Assembly: GCF_032337115.1 (NCBI RefSeq)
Contig: NZ_JAVXZY010000005.1
Span: 124,001 to 188,000 of the forward strand
DNA: 64,000 nt
Reading direction: 5' to 3'
Source of the DNA: Roseateles_C aquae
GTDB taxonomy: Bacteria; Pseudomonadota; Gammaproteobacteria; Burkholderiales; Burkholderiaceae_C
Part shown: in pieces, positions 27,619 through 36,064 of the stretch
Layout of the letters: every line of letters begins with the position of its first letter
Numbering within the stretch: position 1 is the first letter of the stretch
Position numbers and translations under genes: made by a program
Notes under the pieces: model-generated
What the model was told of the DNA's origin: nothing
The model's input: only the letters and a program-made list of their open reading frames with translations
Database searches by the model: none

Positions 27619-28491
27619 ATGCCGATGCCGCGTGAAACAAGCAAGCGCCCCTTGGTAGCGCAACGTTGGAAGCGCCAGGCACTCGTTAGCGCCGCGATTC
27701 TGGCACTGCTGGGTTCCTGCATGGGGCCCTCGGCCTGGCGGGACTGGAAGGCCAAGCAGCAGCGTGAGCGCGCCTATGCCAAGTGGCAGGAGCGCTGCAA
27801 GAAGTCGGGAGAGTTCATTCACAAGACTGTGGAAAACGTTGAGGGGGTGTATCTGGTGAATGTGCGAACCCGCAAGGAAAACGAGAACCAGGGCGAGCAG
27901 CCTGAGGATCAGTTCAGGCTGAGCGACCCCTACGGACACGACCTCCCCGGGGATGGTTATGTGGAGACGTTCCTGCGCAATAGCTATCACTTTGGCCGCA
28001 CGACGCCGTGGCCTGCCAACTTCCCGCCATACAAGGGCTACCGATTCGTGGAAGCCTCTGACCCCGAGGACGGCAAGCTCTACCGCTACACCGGCCGTGT
28101 AGAGGAACCCTGGCAGACGGACAAGAGCTACCTGAAGGGCTACACCCGCTTTGTGCTGGATAAGACGCCCATCCCACAGCGCACCGCTCGCTACGGCGTG
28201 AAGTTTGAAGACATCTCCACGCACGAAGAGCGCGAGCACTGGATCGCCGGCAGTTCGCTCAAAGTCATCGATCTCCAAACCCAAGAGGTCATTGCCGAGC
28301 GTATCGGCTACATGGTCGATTGGGCTCAGGGAAGTCGCGCTGGCGGACGCCAACCGTGGACCTTCGCTGCCGACAACGCATGCCCGGCCTTCGACAGCGA
28401 TTACCCAACTAGACCAGTTAAGAACCAATCAGGTGTGCAGCGTTACCAGACGCTGCGCTTCGTCGAAAAAACCCTCAAACCATTGAACTAA
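27619..28491 (+). CDS. Lipoprotein of tandem family, copy A2 (possible immunity protein)
   Basis: A 290-residue predicted lipoprotein, paralogue of A1, with the same basic N-terminus and lipobox LLGSC. The first 80 residues and the last third (QRTARYGVKFEDISTHEERE and following) are almost the same as A1. The middle differs (RKENENQGEQPEDQF instead of TTTNFGEQFELDD) and the copy has its own C-terminal end. The duplicated DNA starts upstream of the ATG, inside what was the last few codons of the 195-residue gene. ATG at 27619 or 27625 could be used. It is followed by stub 3. Confidence 0.75.
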   Translation: MPMPRETSKRPLVAQRWKRQALVSAAILALLGSCMGPSAWRDWKAKQQRERAYAKWQERCKKSGEFIHKTVENVEGVYLVNVRTRKENENQGEQPEDQFRLSDPYGHDLPGDGYVETFLRNSYHFGRTTPWPANFPPYKGYRFVEASDPEDGKLYRYTGRVEEPWQTDKSYLKGYTRFVLDKTPIPQRTARYGVKFEDISTHEEREHWIAGSSLKVIDLQTQEVIAERIGYMVDWAQGSRAGGRQPWTFAADNACPAFDSDYPTRPVKNQSGVQRYQTLRFVEKTLKPLN

Positions 28492-28505
28492 GGGAGCACA
28501 CAACC

Positions 28506-28564
28506 ATGACCACCCCCCCCAACCACAGCCGAACTCCTCAAATACGCCGATCTGCAAATGGCAG
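28506..28564 (+). pseudogene. 5' stub of a lipase-type effector-like gene (stub 3)
   Basis: ATG at 28506 is followed within five bases by a run of eight C that breaks the frame. With one base removed or two added it reads TTAELLKYADLQMA, clearly the same N-terminus as stub 1. Similarity stops at 28564, where REP-like copy R2 begins. Confidence 0.7.
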
Positions 28565-28688
28565 TTTGGTAGGGCGGGTCGTTTGACCCGCGCGACACTT
28601 CAAGCGCAGCCATTCCTGGCCTGCGAAGCCGGCGCTTAACGGGGCGAGCCACTGTTGAACGGCGGGCTACGCCGCTGGCGAAACTGGC
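28565..28688. repeat. REP-like element, copy R2
   Basis: Same element as 27483-27609, starting TTTGGTAGGGCGGGTCG with the hairpin GCGGGTC-GTTT-GACCCGC. It lies exactly at the truncation point of stub 3. Confidence 0.85.
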
Positions 28689-28784
28689 CCGCGCATCTGG
28701 GTGCGTGCCGACTTGACGGCAAAACGCTGTGTGGGCGTTTTGGTGGCCAGCGGCCAAAATCAAGGTCTCATGCAGGACATGCCC

Positions 28785-29246
28785 ATGAATCCAGCCAGCG
28801 ATGAAATGACGGGAAAGATCTTTCAGACGCTGAAGGACGGCAAACCGATTCTCTGGACCTTGGTGCCGGAACTGCCACCGCAAGCGCAACGTTTGCCGCT
28901 TCCCTGGTTGACAGTCATTGCCTGGCGATACGACGGCGCCAGCCGTAACGGGATGCCAGCGCCCGAAGTCAACGCCAGCATGCAGGCGCTGGATCAGGTG
29001 CTGTCGGACCTGCAGCGGCCAGGGTTTTGCGCAGAGGCCTACCGCCGCATTGGCAACGATCTTCGCGAGTTCGTCCTGTACATCGCCGATAGGGACGCCT
29101 TCATGGCTGAGCTGAACGCGCAACTCGCCGATCACCCCCGCTACCCCATCGACATCAGGTTTTACGAAGATGCTTCGTGGTCAGAGCTTCAAGACCTGAT
29201 CGCCGATCTATACCCGTCGCCGGGCAACTCGGAGATGCCGGCCTGA
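28785..29246 (+). CDS. DUF695 domain protein
   Basis: A protein of about 153 residues. The C-terminal half has the DUF695 pattern: LREFVLYIADRDAFM, then LADHPRYPIDIRFYEDASWSELQDLI. The function of the domain is unknown; such proteins are often found singly or near mobile accessory clusters. Starts at 28770, 28779 and 28785 are all possible. 28785 is preferred because AGGA lies 7-8 bases before it. It follows REP-like copy R2 and may be the last member of the accessory region. Confidence 0.75.
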   Translation: MNPASDEMTGKIFQTLKDGKPILWTLVPELPPQAQRLPLPWLTVIAWRYDGASRNGMPAPEVNASMQALDQVLSDLQRPGFCAEAYRRIGNDLREFVLYIADRDAFMAELNAQLADHPRYPIDIRFYEDASWSELQDLIADLYPSPGNSEMPA

Positions 29247-29388
29247 CGATGGCTTGCTGATCAGCATGGCAACTTGGCTGCGGGGAGCTGTCAGCCGGGT
29301 GCATGCCCGCTGATCGAAAAACTGCGTGGCCAGCTGCCTTGTTCCGCCGCTGGCCACCAGTGCCCATCGCCGGGCTGTTGCGCCTCGC

Positions 29389-30909
29389 TCAGAAGAATCC
29401 CAGCTTGTTCGGCGAGTAGCTGACCAGCAGGTTCTTGGTCTGCTGGTAGTGGTCCAGCATCATCTTGTGGGTCTCGCGGCCGATGCCGGATTCCTTGTAG
29501 CCGCCGAAGGTGGCATGGGCCGGGTAGGCGTGGTAGCAGTTGGTCCAGACGCGGCCGGCCTTGATCGCGCGACCCATGCGGTAGGCGCGGCTGCCGTCGC
29601 GGCTCCAGACGCCGGCGCCCAGGCCGTAGGGCGTGTCGTTGGCGATCTGCAGCGCCTCGGCCTCGGTCTTGAAGGTGGTCACCGCCAGCACCGGGCCGAA
29701 GATCTCTTCGCGGAAGATGCGCATCTGGTTGTGGCCCTTGAACAGCGTCGGCTGGATGTAGTAGCCGCCCGCCAGTTCGCCGCCGAGCTCGGCCCGGCCG
29801 CCGCCGATCAGGCATTGCGCGCCCTCGGCCTTGCCGAGTTCGAGGTAGGAGAGGATCTTGTCCATCTGCAGGGCCGAGGCCTGGGCGCCCATCATGGTGT
29901 CGGTGTCCAGCGGGCTGCCTTGCTTGATGGCCTGGATGCGGCTCAGTGCGCGGGCCATGAAGCGGTCGTAGATCGATTCCTGGATCAGCGCCCGCGAGGG
30001 GCAGGTGCAGACCTCGCCCTGGTTGAAGGCGAACAGCACCAGGCCTTCGATGGCCTTGTCGAAGAAGGCGTCGTCGGCGTCGGCAATGTCCTCGAAGAAG
30101 ATGTTGGGGCTCTTGCCACCCAGCTCCAGCGTGGCCGGGATCAGGTTGCCGGCGGCGGCCTGGGCGATCACGCGGCCGGTGGCGGTGCTGCCGGTGAAGG
30201 CGATCTTGGCAATGCGCTTGCTCTCGGCCAAGGGCATGCCGGCCTCGCGGCCGTAGCCGTTGACGATGTTCAGCACGCCGGGCGGCAGCAGGTCGGCAAT
30301 CAGCTCCACCATCACCATGATGCTGACGGGCGTCGATTCCGCCGGCTTCAGCACCACGCAGTTGCCCGCGCCTATCGCCGGCGCCAGCTTCCAGGCCGCC
30401 ATCAGGATAGGGAAGTTCCAGGGGATGATCTGGCCGACCACGCCCAGCGGCTCGTGGAAGTGGTAGGCGATGGTCTGCTCATCGATCTGGCTTAAAGCGC
30501 CTTCCTGCGCGCGCAGGCAGCCGGCGAAATAACGGAAATGGTCGATGGTCAAGGGGATATCGGCATTCAGCGTCTCGCGCATCGGCTTGCCGTTGTCCAC
30601 CGTCTCGGCATAGGCCAGCTTTTCCAGGTGTTGCTCAAGCCGGTCGGCAATCTTCAGCAAGAGGTTCGCGCGTTCGGCCGGCGCGGTGCGGCCCCAGGCA
30701 TCGGCGGCGGCATGGGCGGCGTCCAGGGCCAGCTCGATGTCTTCGGCGCCGGAGCGGGCCGCCTGGGTGTAGGGCTGGCCGGTGATGGGCGTGAGGACGT
30801 CAAAGTACTGACCCTTGACCGGCGGCACGAACTTGCCGCCGATGAAGTTGTCGTAACGGCGCTTGAATTCGACCGGTGCGCCGGCGGTGTTCGGGGCTGC
30901 GTAAAGCAT
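29389..30909 (-). CDS. Acetaldehyde-type NAD aldehyde dehydrogenase (AcoD/ExaC group)
   Basis: A 506-residue aldehyde dehydrogenase. LELGGKSPN carries the catalytic Glu and NQGEVCTCPSR the nucleophilic Cys; the double Cys (CTC) motif is typical of AcoD/ExaC-type enzymes acting on short aldehydes such as acetaldehyde. IIPWNFP and GSTATGR form the cofactor site. ATG at 30909 follows a good ribosome-binding site (AGGAGACACACC before ATG). A near-consensus sigma-54 promoter lies at 30969-30985 and the divergent neighbour is an AcoR-like activator, so expression is probably induced by an alcohol, acetoin or aldehyde. Confidence 0.95.
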   Translation of the reverse strand: MLYAAPNTAGAPVEFKRRYDNFIGGKFVPPVKGQYFDVLTPITGQPYTQAARSGAEDIELALDAAHAAADAWGRTAPAERANLLLKIADRLEQHLEKLAYAETVDNGKPMRETLNADIPLTIDHFRYFAGCLRAQEGALSQIDEQTIAYHFHEPLGVVGQIIPWNFPILMAAWKLAPAIGAGNCVVLKPAESTPVSIMVMVELIADLLPPGVLNIVNGYGREAGMPLAESKRIAKIAFTGSTATGRVIAQAAAGNLIPATLELGGKSPNIFFEDIADADDAFFDKAIEGLVLFAFNQGEVCTCPSRALIQESIYDRFMARALSRIQAIKQGSPLDTDTMMGAQASALQMDKILSYLELGKAEGAQCLIGGGRAELGGELAGGYYIQPTLFKGHNQMRIFREEIFGPVLAVTTFKTEAEALQIANDTPYGLGAGVWSRDGSRAYRMGRAIKAGRVWTNCYHAYPAHATFGGYKESGIGRETHKMMLDHYQQTKNLLVSYSPNKLGFF

Positions 30910-30968
30910 GGTGTGTCTCCTGTTTGAGTGTTTGGCATCGACTGAACCCTGTAGGCTCATTGCGGCTA

Positions 30969-30985
30969 TTGCATGGCCCGTGCCA
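30969..30985 (-). promoter_or_regulatory. Sigma-54 promoter of the aldehyde dehydrogenase gene
   Basis: Read on the minus strand the sequence is TGGCACGGGCCATGCAA. It has the -24 GG and -12 GC with exactly ten bases between them, and differs from TGGCAC-N5-TTGCA at a single position. It lies 60 bp upstream of the ATG and is oriented toward the aldehyde dehydrogenase. Confidence 0.82.
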
Positions 30986-31074
30986 GCCTTGGTTTGAGCG
31001 CGGCGCTGCGGTTTTGGCGCAAGTCCGCGGTCAGTTCGGCGGCGCAGACTGTGCCGCTGGCGCAGTGTGGTGCT

Positions 31075-31099
31075 GAACAGCTGTTCCGAAAATGAACAG
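31075..31099. promoter_or_regulatory. Candidate upstream activator site for the AcoR-like regulator
   Basis: GAACAGCTGTTC (31075-31086) is a perfect palindrome and GAACAG occurs again at 31094-31099, so TGTTC-N7-GAACA is also a dyad. The cluster lies about 90-120 bp upstream of the sigma-54 promoter, the usual distance for an enhancer-binding protein. Confidence 0.55.
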
Positions 31100-31184
31100 T
31101 GCTGGCGCAGCGGCGGTTGAAGTGCTTGCAGCGTTTGAGTCCATGGCTACGCTGCGCCTCAGAAGACCGATGGAGACACAGTTG

Positions 31185-33203
31185 ATGCAGGCTCTGCCGT
31201 CCCGAATCGAGCGCAGTGCGCGGCTGCGCGAGGCCCGGCGCGCGCTGCTGGACGCCGGCCAGGTGGCCGACGGTTTGATTGCGCCCGCCTTGCTGAACAG
31301 CTGGCAGCGCAGCCAGGCCTATGGGCTCAGGCCTGAGGGGCGCCCGCCAGGCGCGCCGCATGCGTCGGGCGCGCAGCTGGCGCGAGCGCTAGAGCAGCAG
31401 CGCGAGCTGGTCGCCCATGCGCGGCCGGTGATGGAGCACCTGTTCCGCCAGACGGCCGAGACCGACAGCATGGTGATCCTGGCTGATGCCGAGGGCCTGC
31501 TGCTGCAGGCGCTGGGTGATGCCAGCTTTCTCGACCGCGCCCAGCGCGTTGCCCTGCGTCCCGGCGCCAGCTGGCATGAGCAGTGGCGGGGCACCAATGC
31601 CATCGGTACGGCGCTGGCCGACGCGGCGCCGGTGGTCGTCCACGGCGGCGAGCACTACCTCGAGCGCAACGGCTTTCTGACCTGCACGGCCGCACCCATC
31701 CTCGACCCCAGCGGCCGCGTGCTCGGTGCGCTGGACATCTCCGGCGAGCAGCGCAGCTACCACCGCCACACGCTGGCCCTGGTGCGCACCGCCGCCGGCA
31801 TGATCGAACAGCGCCTGTTCGAGCACCGCCATGGCGCCGGCCTGCGCCTGCATCTGCATGGCCAGGCCGAAGGCATAGGCTCCTGCGCCGAGGGGCTGCT
31901 GGCCTTGTCCGACGAGGGCTGGCTGATCGGCGCCAATGCGGCCGCGCTGCAGATGCTGGGCCTGGGCTGGTCGGCCATCGGTGCCTGCCGGATCGAGCAG
32001 CTGCTGCCGCTGCAACTCGATCAGCTGGCCGACTGGTGCCGGCGGCCCAGCAGCGCCCCGCGGCTGCTGCGCCGTGCCGACGGCAGCACGCTGTGGCTGC
32101 GCGTTGACGCAGGACGCAGCCTGCTGGCGGCGAGCACGGCCGTGCCGGCTCGTTCCGCGGCGGTGCTGGCGCCGCCGGCCGATGCCCTGGCCCGGCTGGA
32201 CAGTGGTGATCCGGCCCTGCGCCAGGCGCTGGAGCGCGCCCGGCGGGTGATGAACAAGCCGATTGCGCTGCTGCTGCAGGGCGAGTCCGGCGTCGGCAAG
32301 GAGCTGTTCGTGCGGGCCCTGCATGCCAGCTCGGCGCGCGCCGGCGGGCCGCTGGTGGCGCTGAACTGCGCGGCGCTGCCCGAGGCGCTGATCGAGGCCG
32401 AGCTGTTCGGCTACCGGCCCGGCGCCTTCACCGGCGCGGCCCGGCAGGGCGCACCGGGGCGCATCCGTGAGGCCGAGGGCGGCACGCTTTTCCTCGACGA
32501 AATTGGCGACATGCCCTTGGCCCTGCAGGCCCGGCTGCTGCGCGTGTTGCAGGAGCGCCAGGTGCAGGCGCTGGGCGGTGGCGCCGCGGTGGCGGTGGAC
32601 TTTCGCCTGGTCTGCGCCAGCCACCGCGAGCTGGCCGCCGAGGTCGAGGCCGGCCGCTTCCGCGCCGATCTCTACTACCGCCTGAACGGCCTGACTTTGC
32701 GCCTGCCGCCACTGCGCGAGCGCCAGGACCTACCGGCGCTGATCGAGCGCATGCTGGCCGAGCTGCAGCCGGCGCGGCCGCTGCAGCTGGCACCGGAGCT
32801 GTTGCAGGCGCTGCAGCGCTACCGCTGGCCGGGCAATCTGCGCCAGCTGCACAACGCGCTGCAGACGGCCTGCGCGCTGCTCGATGACGACGAGCCGCAG
32901 ATCGACTTCGCCCACCTGCCCGACGATCTGCTGCGCGGGCTGAGGGCGATGGCCGCTGCGGCCGCCCCCGGTGTAGAGGCCGCTGAGCGCGATGGTGCGG
33001 GCGAGGAGTCGATCGATGGCACGGGCCAGGCAGCGGGTGGCGAGGCGGGCCCGCTGCGCGCCCAGGCCCGCCACCGCGCCCGCCAAACCGTGCAGGCCTG
33101 CGAAGGCAATCTCTCGCTGGCCGCGCGGCGGCTGGGCATCAGCCGCAATACCTTGTACCGGCTGTTGCGCGAAGCAGCTGGTGCGGCCTCAGCGCCGAGC
33201 TGA
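31185..33203 (+). CDS. AcoR-like sigma-54-dependent transcriptional activator
   Basis: A protein of about 672 residues in the usual order: N-terminal helical region, GAF-type sensor (TDSMVILADAEG to LGALDISGEQRS), AAA+ domain and Fis-type helix-turn-helix. The AAA+ part has Walker A GESGVGKE (near residue 366), the sigma-54 contact loop GAFTGA (near 414) and Walker B GGTLFLDEIGDM. The C-terminus ends NLSLAARRLGISRNTLYRLL. It should activate the divergent aldehyde dehydrogenase promoter in response to a small molecule. Start choice: ATG at 31185 has GGAG nine bases upstream; ATG at 31170 is the alternative. Confidence 0.93.
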   Translation: MQALPSRIERSARLREARRALLDAGQVADGLIAPALLNSWQRSQAYGLRPEGRPPGAPHASGAQLARALEQQRELVAHARPVMEHLFRQTAETDSMVILADAEGLLLQALGDASFLDRAQRVALRPGASWHEQWRGTNAIGTALADAAPVVVHGGEHYLERNGFLTCTAAPILDPSGRVLGALDISGEQRSYHRHTLALVRTAAGMIEQRLFEHRHGAGLRLHLHGQAEGIGSCAEGLLALSDEGWLIGANAAALQMLGLGWSAIGACRIEQLLPLQLDQLADWCRRPSSAPRLLRRADGSTLWLRVDAGRSLLAASTAVPARSAAVLAPPADALARLDSGDPALRQALERARRVMNKPIALLLQGESGVGKELFVRALHASSARAGGPLVALNCAALPEALIEAELFGYRPGAFTGAARQGAPGRIREAEGGTLFLDEIGDMPLALQARLLRVLQERQVQALGGGAAVAVDFRLVCASHRELAAEVEAGRFRADLYYRLNGLTLRLPPLRERQDLPALIERMLAELQPARPLQLAPELLQALQRYRWPGNLRQLHNALQTACALLDDDEPQIDFAHLPDDLLRGLRAMAAAAAPGVEAAERDGAGEESIDGTGQAAGGEAGPLRAQARHRARQTVQACEGNLSLAARRLGISRNTLYRLLREAAGAASAPS

Positions 33204-33216
33204 ACCTGGCACAGGC

Positions 33217-34641
33217 CTACTTGGCCATGACACTGAAGTCGCCCAGGCCCTGCAGCTGGCCTTCGATGGCCGTGCGATCACCGACGACCACAATGTGCTG
33301 GCCAGCCGGATCGAAATAGCGGCGGCCGATGTCGCGCAACTGCTCGGCATTGATAGGCGCCAGCCTTTGCACATAGCTGGCGAGGAAATCGGCCGGCAGG
33401 CCGACCAGCCAGTTTTCGGCCAGGGCCGCGGTCATGCCGGCCTGGCGCTGCATGGTGATCAGGTAGTCGCCGGCCATATAGCGCTTGGTCGTGTCCAGCT
33501 CATCGGCGCCAACCGGCTCCTCGCCAAGGCGGCGGTACTCGGCCAGCACGTCTTTCAGCGCGGCGCCGGCGACCTCGTTGCGCACATCGGCGCCGGCCTC
33601 GATCGCGCCGCCGCTGCGGTAGGAATGCGGCACCACCCAGGCCCAGTAGGTGTAGCCGCGTTCTTCACGCAGCTTCCAGGTGATGCGGCTGCGGATGCCG
33701 CCGCCCAGCAGCGTGCTGGCCAGTCGCAGCGGCAGTTCATCGGCAGCGCTGGCCGCATGGCCCTGCCGGCCGATGCGCAGGCTGGCCTGCACGCTGCCCG
33801 GGCGGTCGAGCAGCAGGCGCTGCGCGGTGCCGCCCGGCTGCGCCATGGCGGGCTCAGCGGCCGCCTCGCCCTCGGCCTGCCAGCGCCCCAGCGCGGTCTC
33901 GACTTGCTTGAAGACCTGCTCGGGCCGCAGGGGCCCGCTGATGACCAGCAGGCTGCGCTCGGGCCTGAAGCGGCGGGCATGGGCCTGGCGGAGCAACTCG
34001 GGGCTCAGGCGCTGCAAAGTCGTTTCGCTGACGGCGGTGTGGCCATAGGGGTGTTCGCCAAAGGTCAACGCGCTCAGGCTGCGTTCAGCGCGCTTGCCGG
34101 GGTTGGCGGCGTCGGCATTCAGGCGCTCCAGCCCATGGGTCCGGGCCTGTTCCACCTCGGCCTCCGGATAGGCCGGCTCGCGGATCAGTTCGGCCAGCAG
34201 CTGCAGCATCTGCGGCGCCTTGGAGGCCAGCGCATTGGCGCTGACGGTGATGCCGTCACGGCTGGCCGTCGCGCGGAGTTCGCCACCCAGGCGCTGCACC
34301 GTCTCCAGCACCGCGCGGGCGTCGCGATGCCGTGTGCCGGCACTGAGCAGCTGCGCGTGCAGCTTCGCCAGCCCGGGCAGCTCGGCGCTGTCGGCACCAT
34401 GGCCGGCACCACGCAGTGCCAGGGCATAGTCGACGCGGGGGAGCCCCTGGCGCGGCAGCACCCAGACCTCCATGCCATTGCTCAGGCGGCGGACGCTGAT
34501 CTGCGGCGCGATGCCGGGTTTGGCCGGAGCGAAGGCGGGCAGCTCGGCAGGCAGCTGGATCGATGCCGCTGTGGCGCTGCTCAGCCCGGCGGCCAGCAGA
34601 CAGGCCGTCAGCAGACGGGGTGCGAACAAGGTGTGCAGCAT
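33217..34641 (-). CDS. M16 family peptidase-like protein, catalytically inactive subunit
   Basis: A 474-residue exported protein (signal peptide LLTACLLAAGLSSATA) with the M16 fold. The region where HxxEH should be reads GLAKLHAQLLSAG, so the zinc-binding and catalytic residues are missing. The R/Y pair region of M16 beta-like subunits is present in the C-terminal half (ITWKLREERGYTYWAW). It overlaps the active subunit by one base (TGATG), and M16B proteases usually act as such active/inactive heterodimers. Location: periplasm. Confidence 0.88.
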   Translation of the reverse strand: MLHTLFAPRLLTACLLAAGLSSATAASIQLPAELPAFAPAKPGIAPQISVRRLSNGMEVWVLPRQGLPRVDYALALRGAGHGADSAELPGLAKLHAQLLSAGTRHRDARAVLETVQRLGGELRATASRDGITVSANALASKAPQMLQLLAELIREPAYPEAEVEQARTHGLERLNADAANPGKRAERSLSALTFGEHPYGHTAVSETTLQRLSPELLRQAHARRFRPERSLLVISGPLRPEQVFKQVETALGRWQAEGEAAAEPAMAQPGGTAQRLLLDRPGSVQASLRIGRQGHAASAADELPLRLASTLLGGGIRSRITWKLREERGYTYWAWVVPHSYRSGGAIEAGADVRNEVAGAALKDVLAEYRRLGEEPVGADELDTTKRYMAGDYLITMQRQAGMTAALAENWLVGLPADFLASYVQRLAPINAEQLRDIGRRYFDPAGQHIVVVGDRTAIEGQLQGLGDFSVMAK

Positions 34642-36044
34642 CAGTGTTCCTTGGCGGTCTCGCCGCTGGGCGTGGCGGCGGGGGCGGCGCTTGCGGCGGC
34701 ACTGGCAGGCTGGCGGTCGATCAGCACCCGATTGGCGCTGCCCAGATAGCGTGCGGCGACGCGCTGCAGATCGGCCGAGCTGACCGCTGCGATCCAGCCC
34801 GGGATCTGGTTGACGACACGGGCGTCGCCCCACAGCGTCTGCAGCTTGGCCAGCATGTCGGCCCGGTTCATGAAGCCGTCCAGACCGTCATACCAGCTGG
34901 CCAGCAGGCTGGTCTTGAGGCGCGCCAGCGTCGCCGGGTCGGCCCCGGACTTGACGATGGTGGCGATCTCCTCGTCAACGACGGCCAGCAGCGCATCGGC
35001 ATTGCTGCTTGGCTTGTACAGCGCGAAGACGGTCAGCAGGGTCGGCCCGTCGTACTCCCAGGGGCCGGTGATGCCGATGCCTGAGTCCAGCTTCAGCGCC
35101 AACCCATGCCGCTTGACGAGGGCCTGGTGCAGGCGCGAGGCCTCGCCGCCGGCCAGCAGTTCGGCCAGCACGGTCATTGCCGCCTGGTCCTTGCTGCCGC
35201 GAGCCGGCATCTTCCAGCCCAGCGTCAGCGCCGGCACCTGGGCCAGCGCGTCAGTCTGCGTCAGGCGGCGCTCGCCGCTGTTGAGCGGCTCATCGAAGCG
35301 GCTGGCGGCGGGCCGGGGCCGGCGCGGCACGCTACCGAAGTACTTCTCGGCCAGCGCAAAGCCCTGCGCGGCGCTCAGGTCCCCGGCAATGGCCAGCACC
35401 GCGTTGTTGGGACCGTAGAAATCGCGGTGAAAGGCACGCACATCGTCCAGCGTGGCATGTTCGAGATCGGCAAAGCTGCCGTAGCCGTCGTGTTGGTTGG
35501 CCCAGCGGTCGAAGGCCAGGCCGGCGATATCCAGCCACATCACCGCGCCATAGGGCTTGTTCTTGACGTTGATGCGGATCTCTTCCTTGACCACGTCCTG
35601 CTGGTTCTTCAGGTTCTGCGCATTGAAGTCCAGTGCGCGCATGCGGTCGGCCTCCAGCCACAGAATCGCCTCCAGCGACGTTATCGGCGCGGTCTCGATG
35701 TAGTTGGTGAAGTCGGCGCGGGTGGAGCCGTTGTTCTGGCCGCCGCCGGCGGTGATGACCTGATTGAACACGCCTTTTGGCGACTTGGGCGTGCCCTGGA
35801 ACATCAGGTGCTCGAACAGATGGGCAAAGCCGGTGCGGCCCTCGGGCTCCAGGCGCATGCCGACCTTGTAGACCAGGCTGAGCCCGAAGGTGGGCGAGCT
35901 GTGGTCCTCCGAGATCAGCACGGTCAAGCCATTGGACAGGGTTTTCCGCTGCACCGGCACCGACCAGTGATCGGGCGGCGCCGCCCAGGCCGACAGGCAC
36001 AGCGTCAGGCTGCCCAGCAGCAGCATCAGGGTCGGACTTCGCAT
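34641..36044 (-). CDS. M16 family zinc metallopeptidase, active subunit
   Basis: A 467-residue exported protein (signal MRSPTLMLLLGSLTLCLSAWA). The inverted zinc motif is present as HLFEH within GFAHLFEHLMFQG, and the third ligand Glu follows at the expected distance. The family includes pitrilysin and processing-peptidase-like zinc proteases that cut peptides in a closed chamber. It is first in a two-gene operon with its inactive partner. The hairpin at 36065-36112 lies just upstream. Confidence 0.94.
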   Translation of the reverse strand: MRSPTLMLLLGSLTLCLSAWAAPPDHWSVPVQRKTLSNGLTVLISEDHSSPTFGLSLVYKVGMRLEPEGRTGFAHLFEHLMFQGTPKSPKGVFNQVITAGGGQNNGSTRADFTNYIETAPITSLEAILWLEADRMRALDFNAQNLKNQQDVVKEEIRINVKNKPYGAVMWLDIAGLAFDRWANQHDGYGSFADLEHATLDDVRAFHRDFYGPNNAVLAIAGDLSAAQGFALAEKYFGSVPRRPRPAASRFDEPLNSGERRLTQTDALAQVPALTLGWKMPARGSKDQAAMTVLAELLAGGEASRLHQALVKRHGLALKLDSGIGITGPWEYDGPTLLTVFALYKPSSNADALLAVVDEEIATIVKSGADPATLARLKTSLLASWYDGLDGFMNRADMLAKLQTLWGDARVVNQIPGWIAAVSSADLQRVAARYLGSANRVLIDRQPASAAASAAPAATPSGETAKEH

Positions 36045-36064
36045 CGGCGTTCGCTTTCCTTGGG

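Noticed and set aside
27396..27635. 79-codon open frame as a real small gene
   Set aside because: Only the first 29 or so codons look coding. The rest reads through the REP-like repeat and the duplicated upstream tail.
27483..28688. Possible integron attC sites in the REP-like element
   Set aside because: GCTTAAC and GTTGAAC in R2 fit the outer attC core patterns but lie only about 20 bases apart, R1 does not keep both, and no integrase is present.
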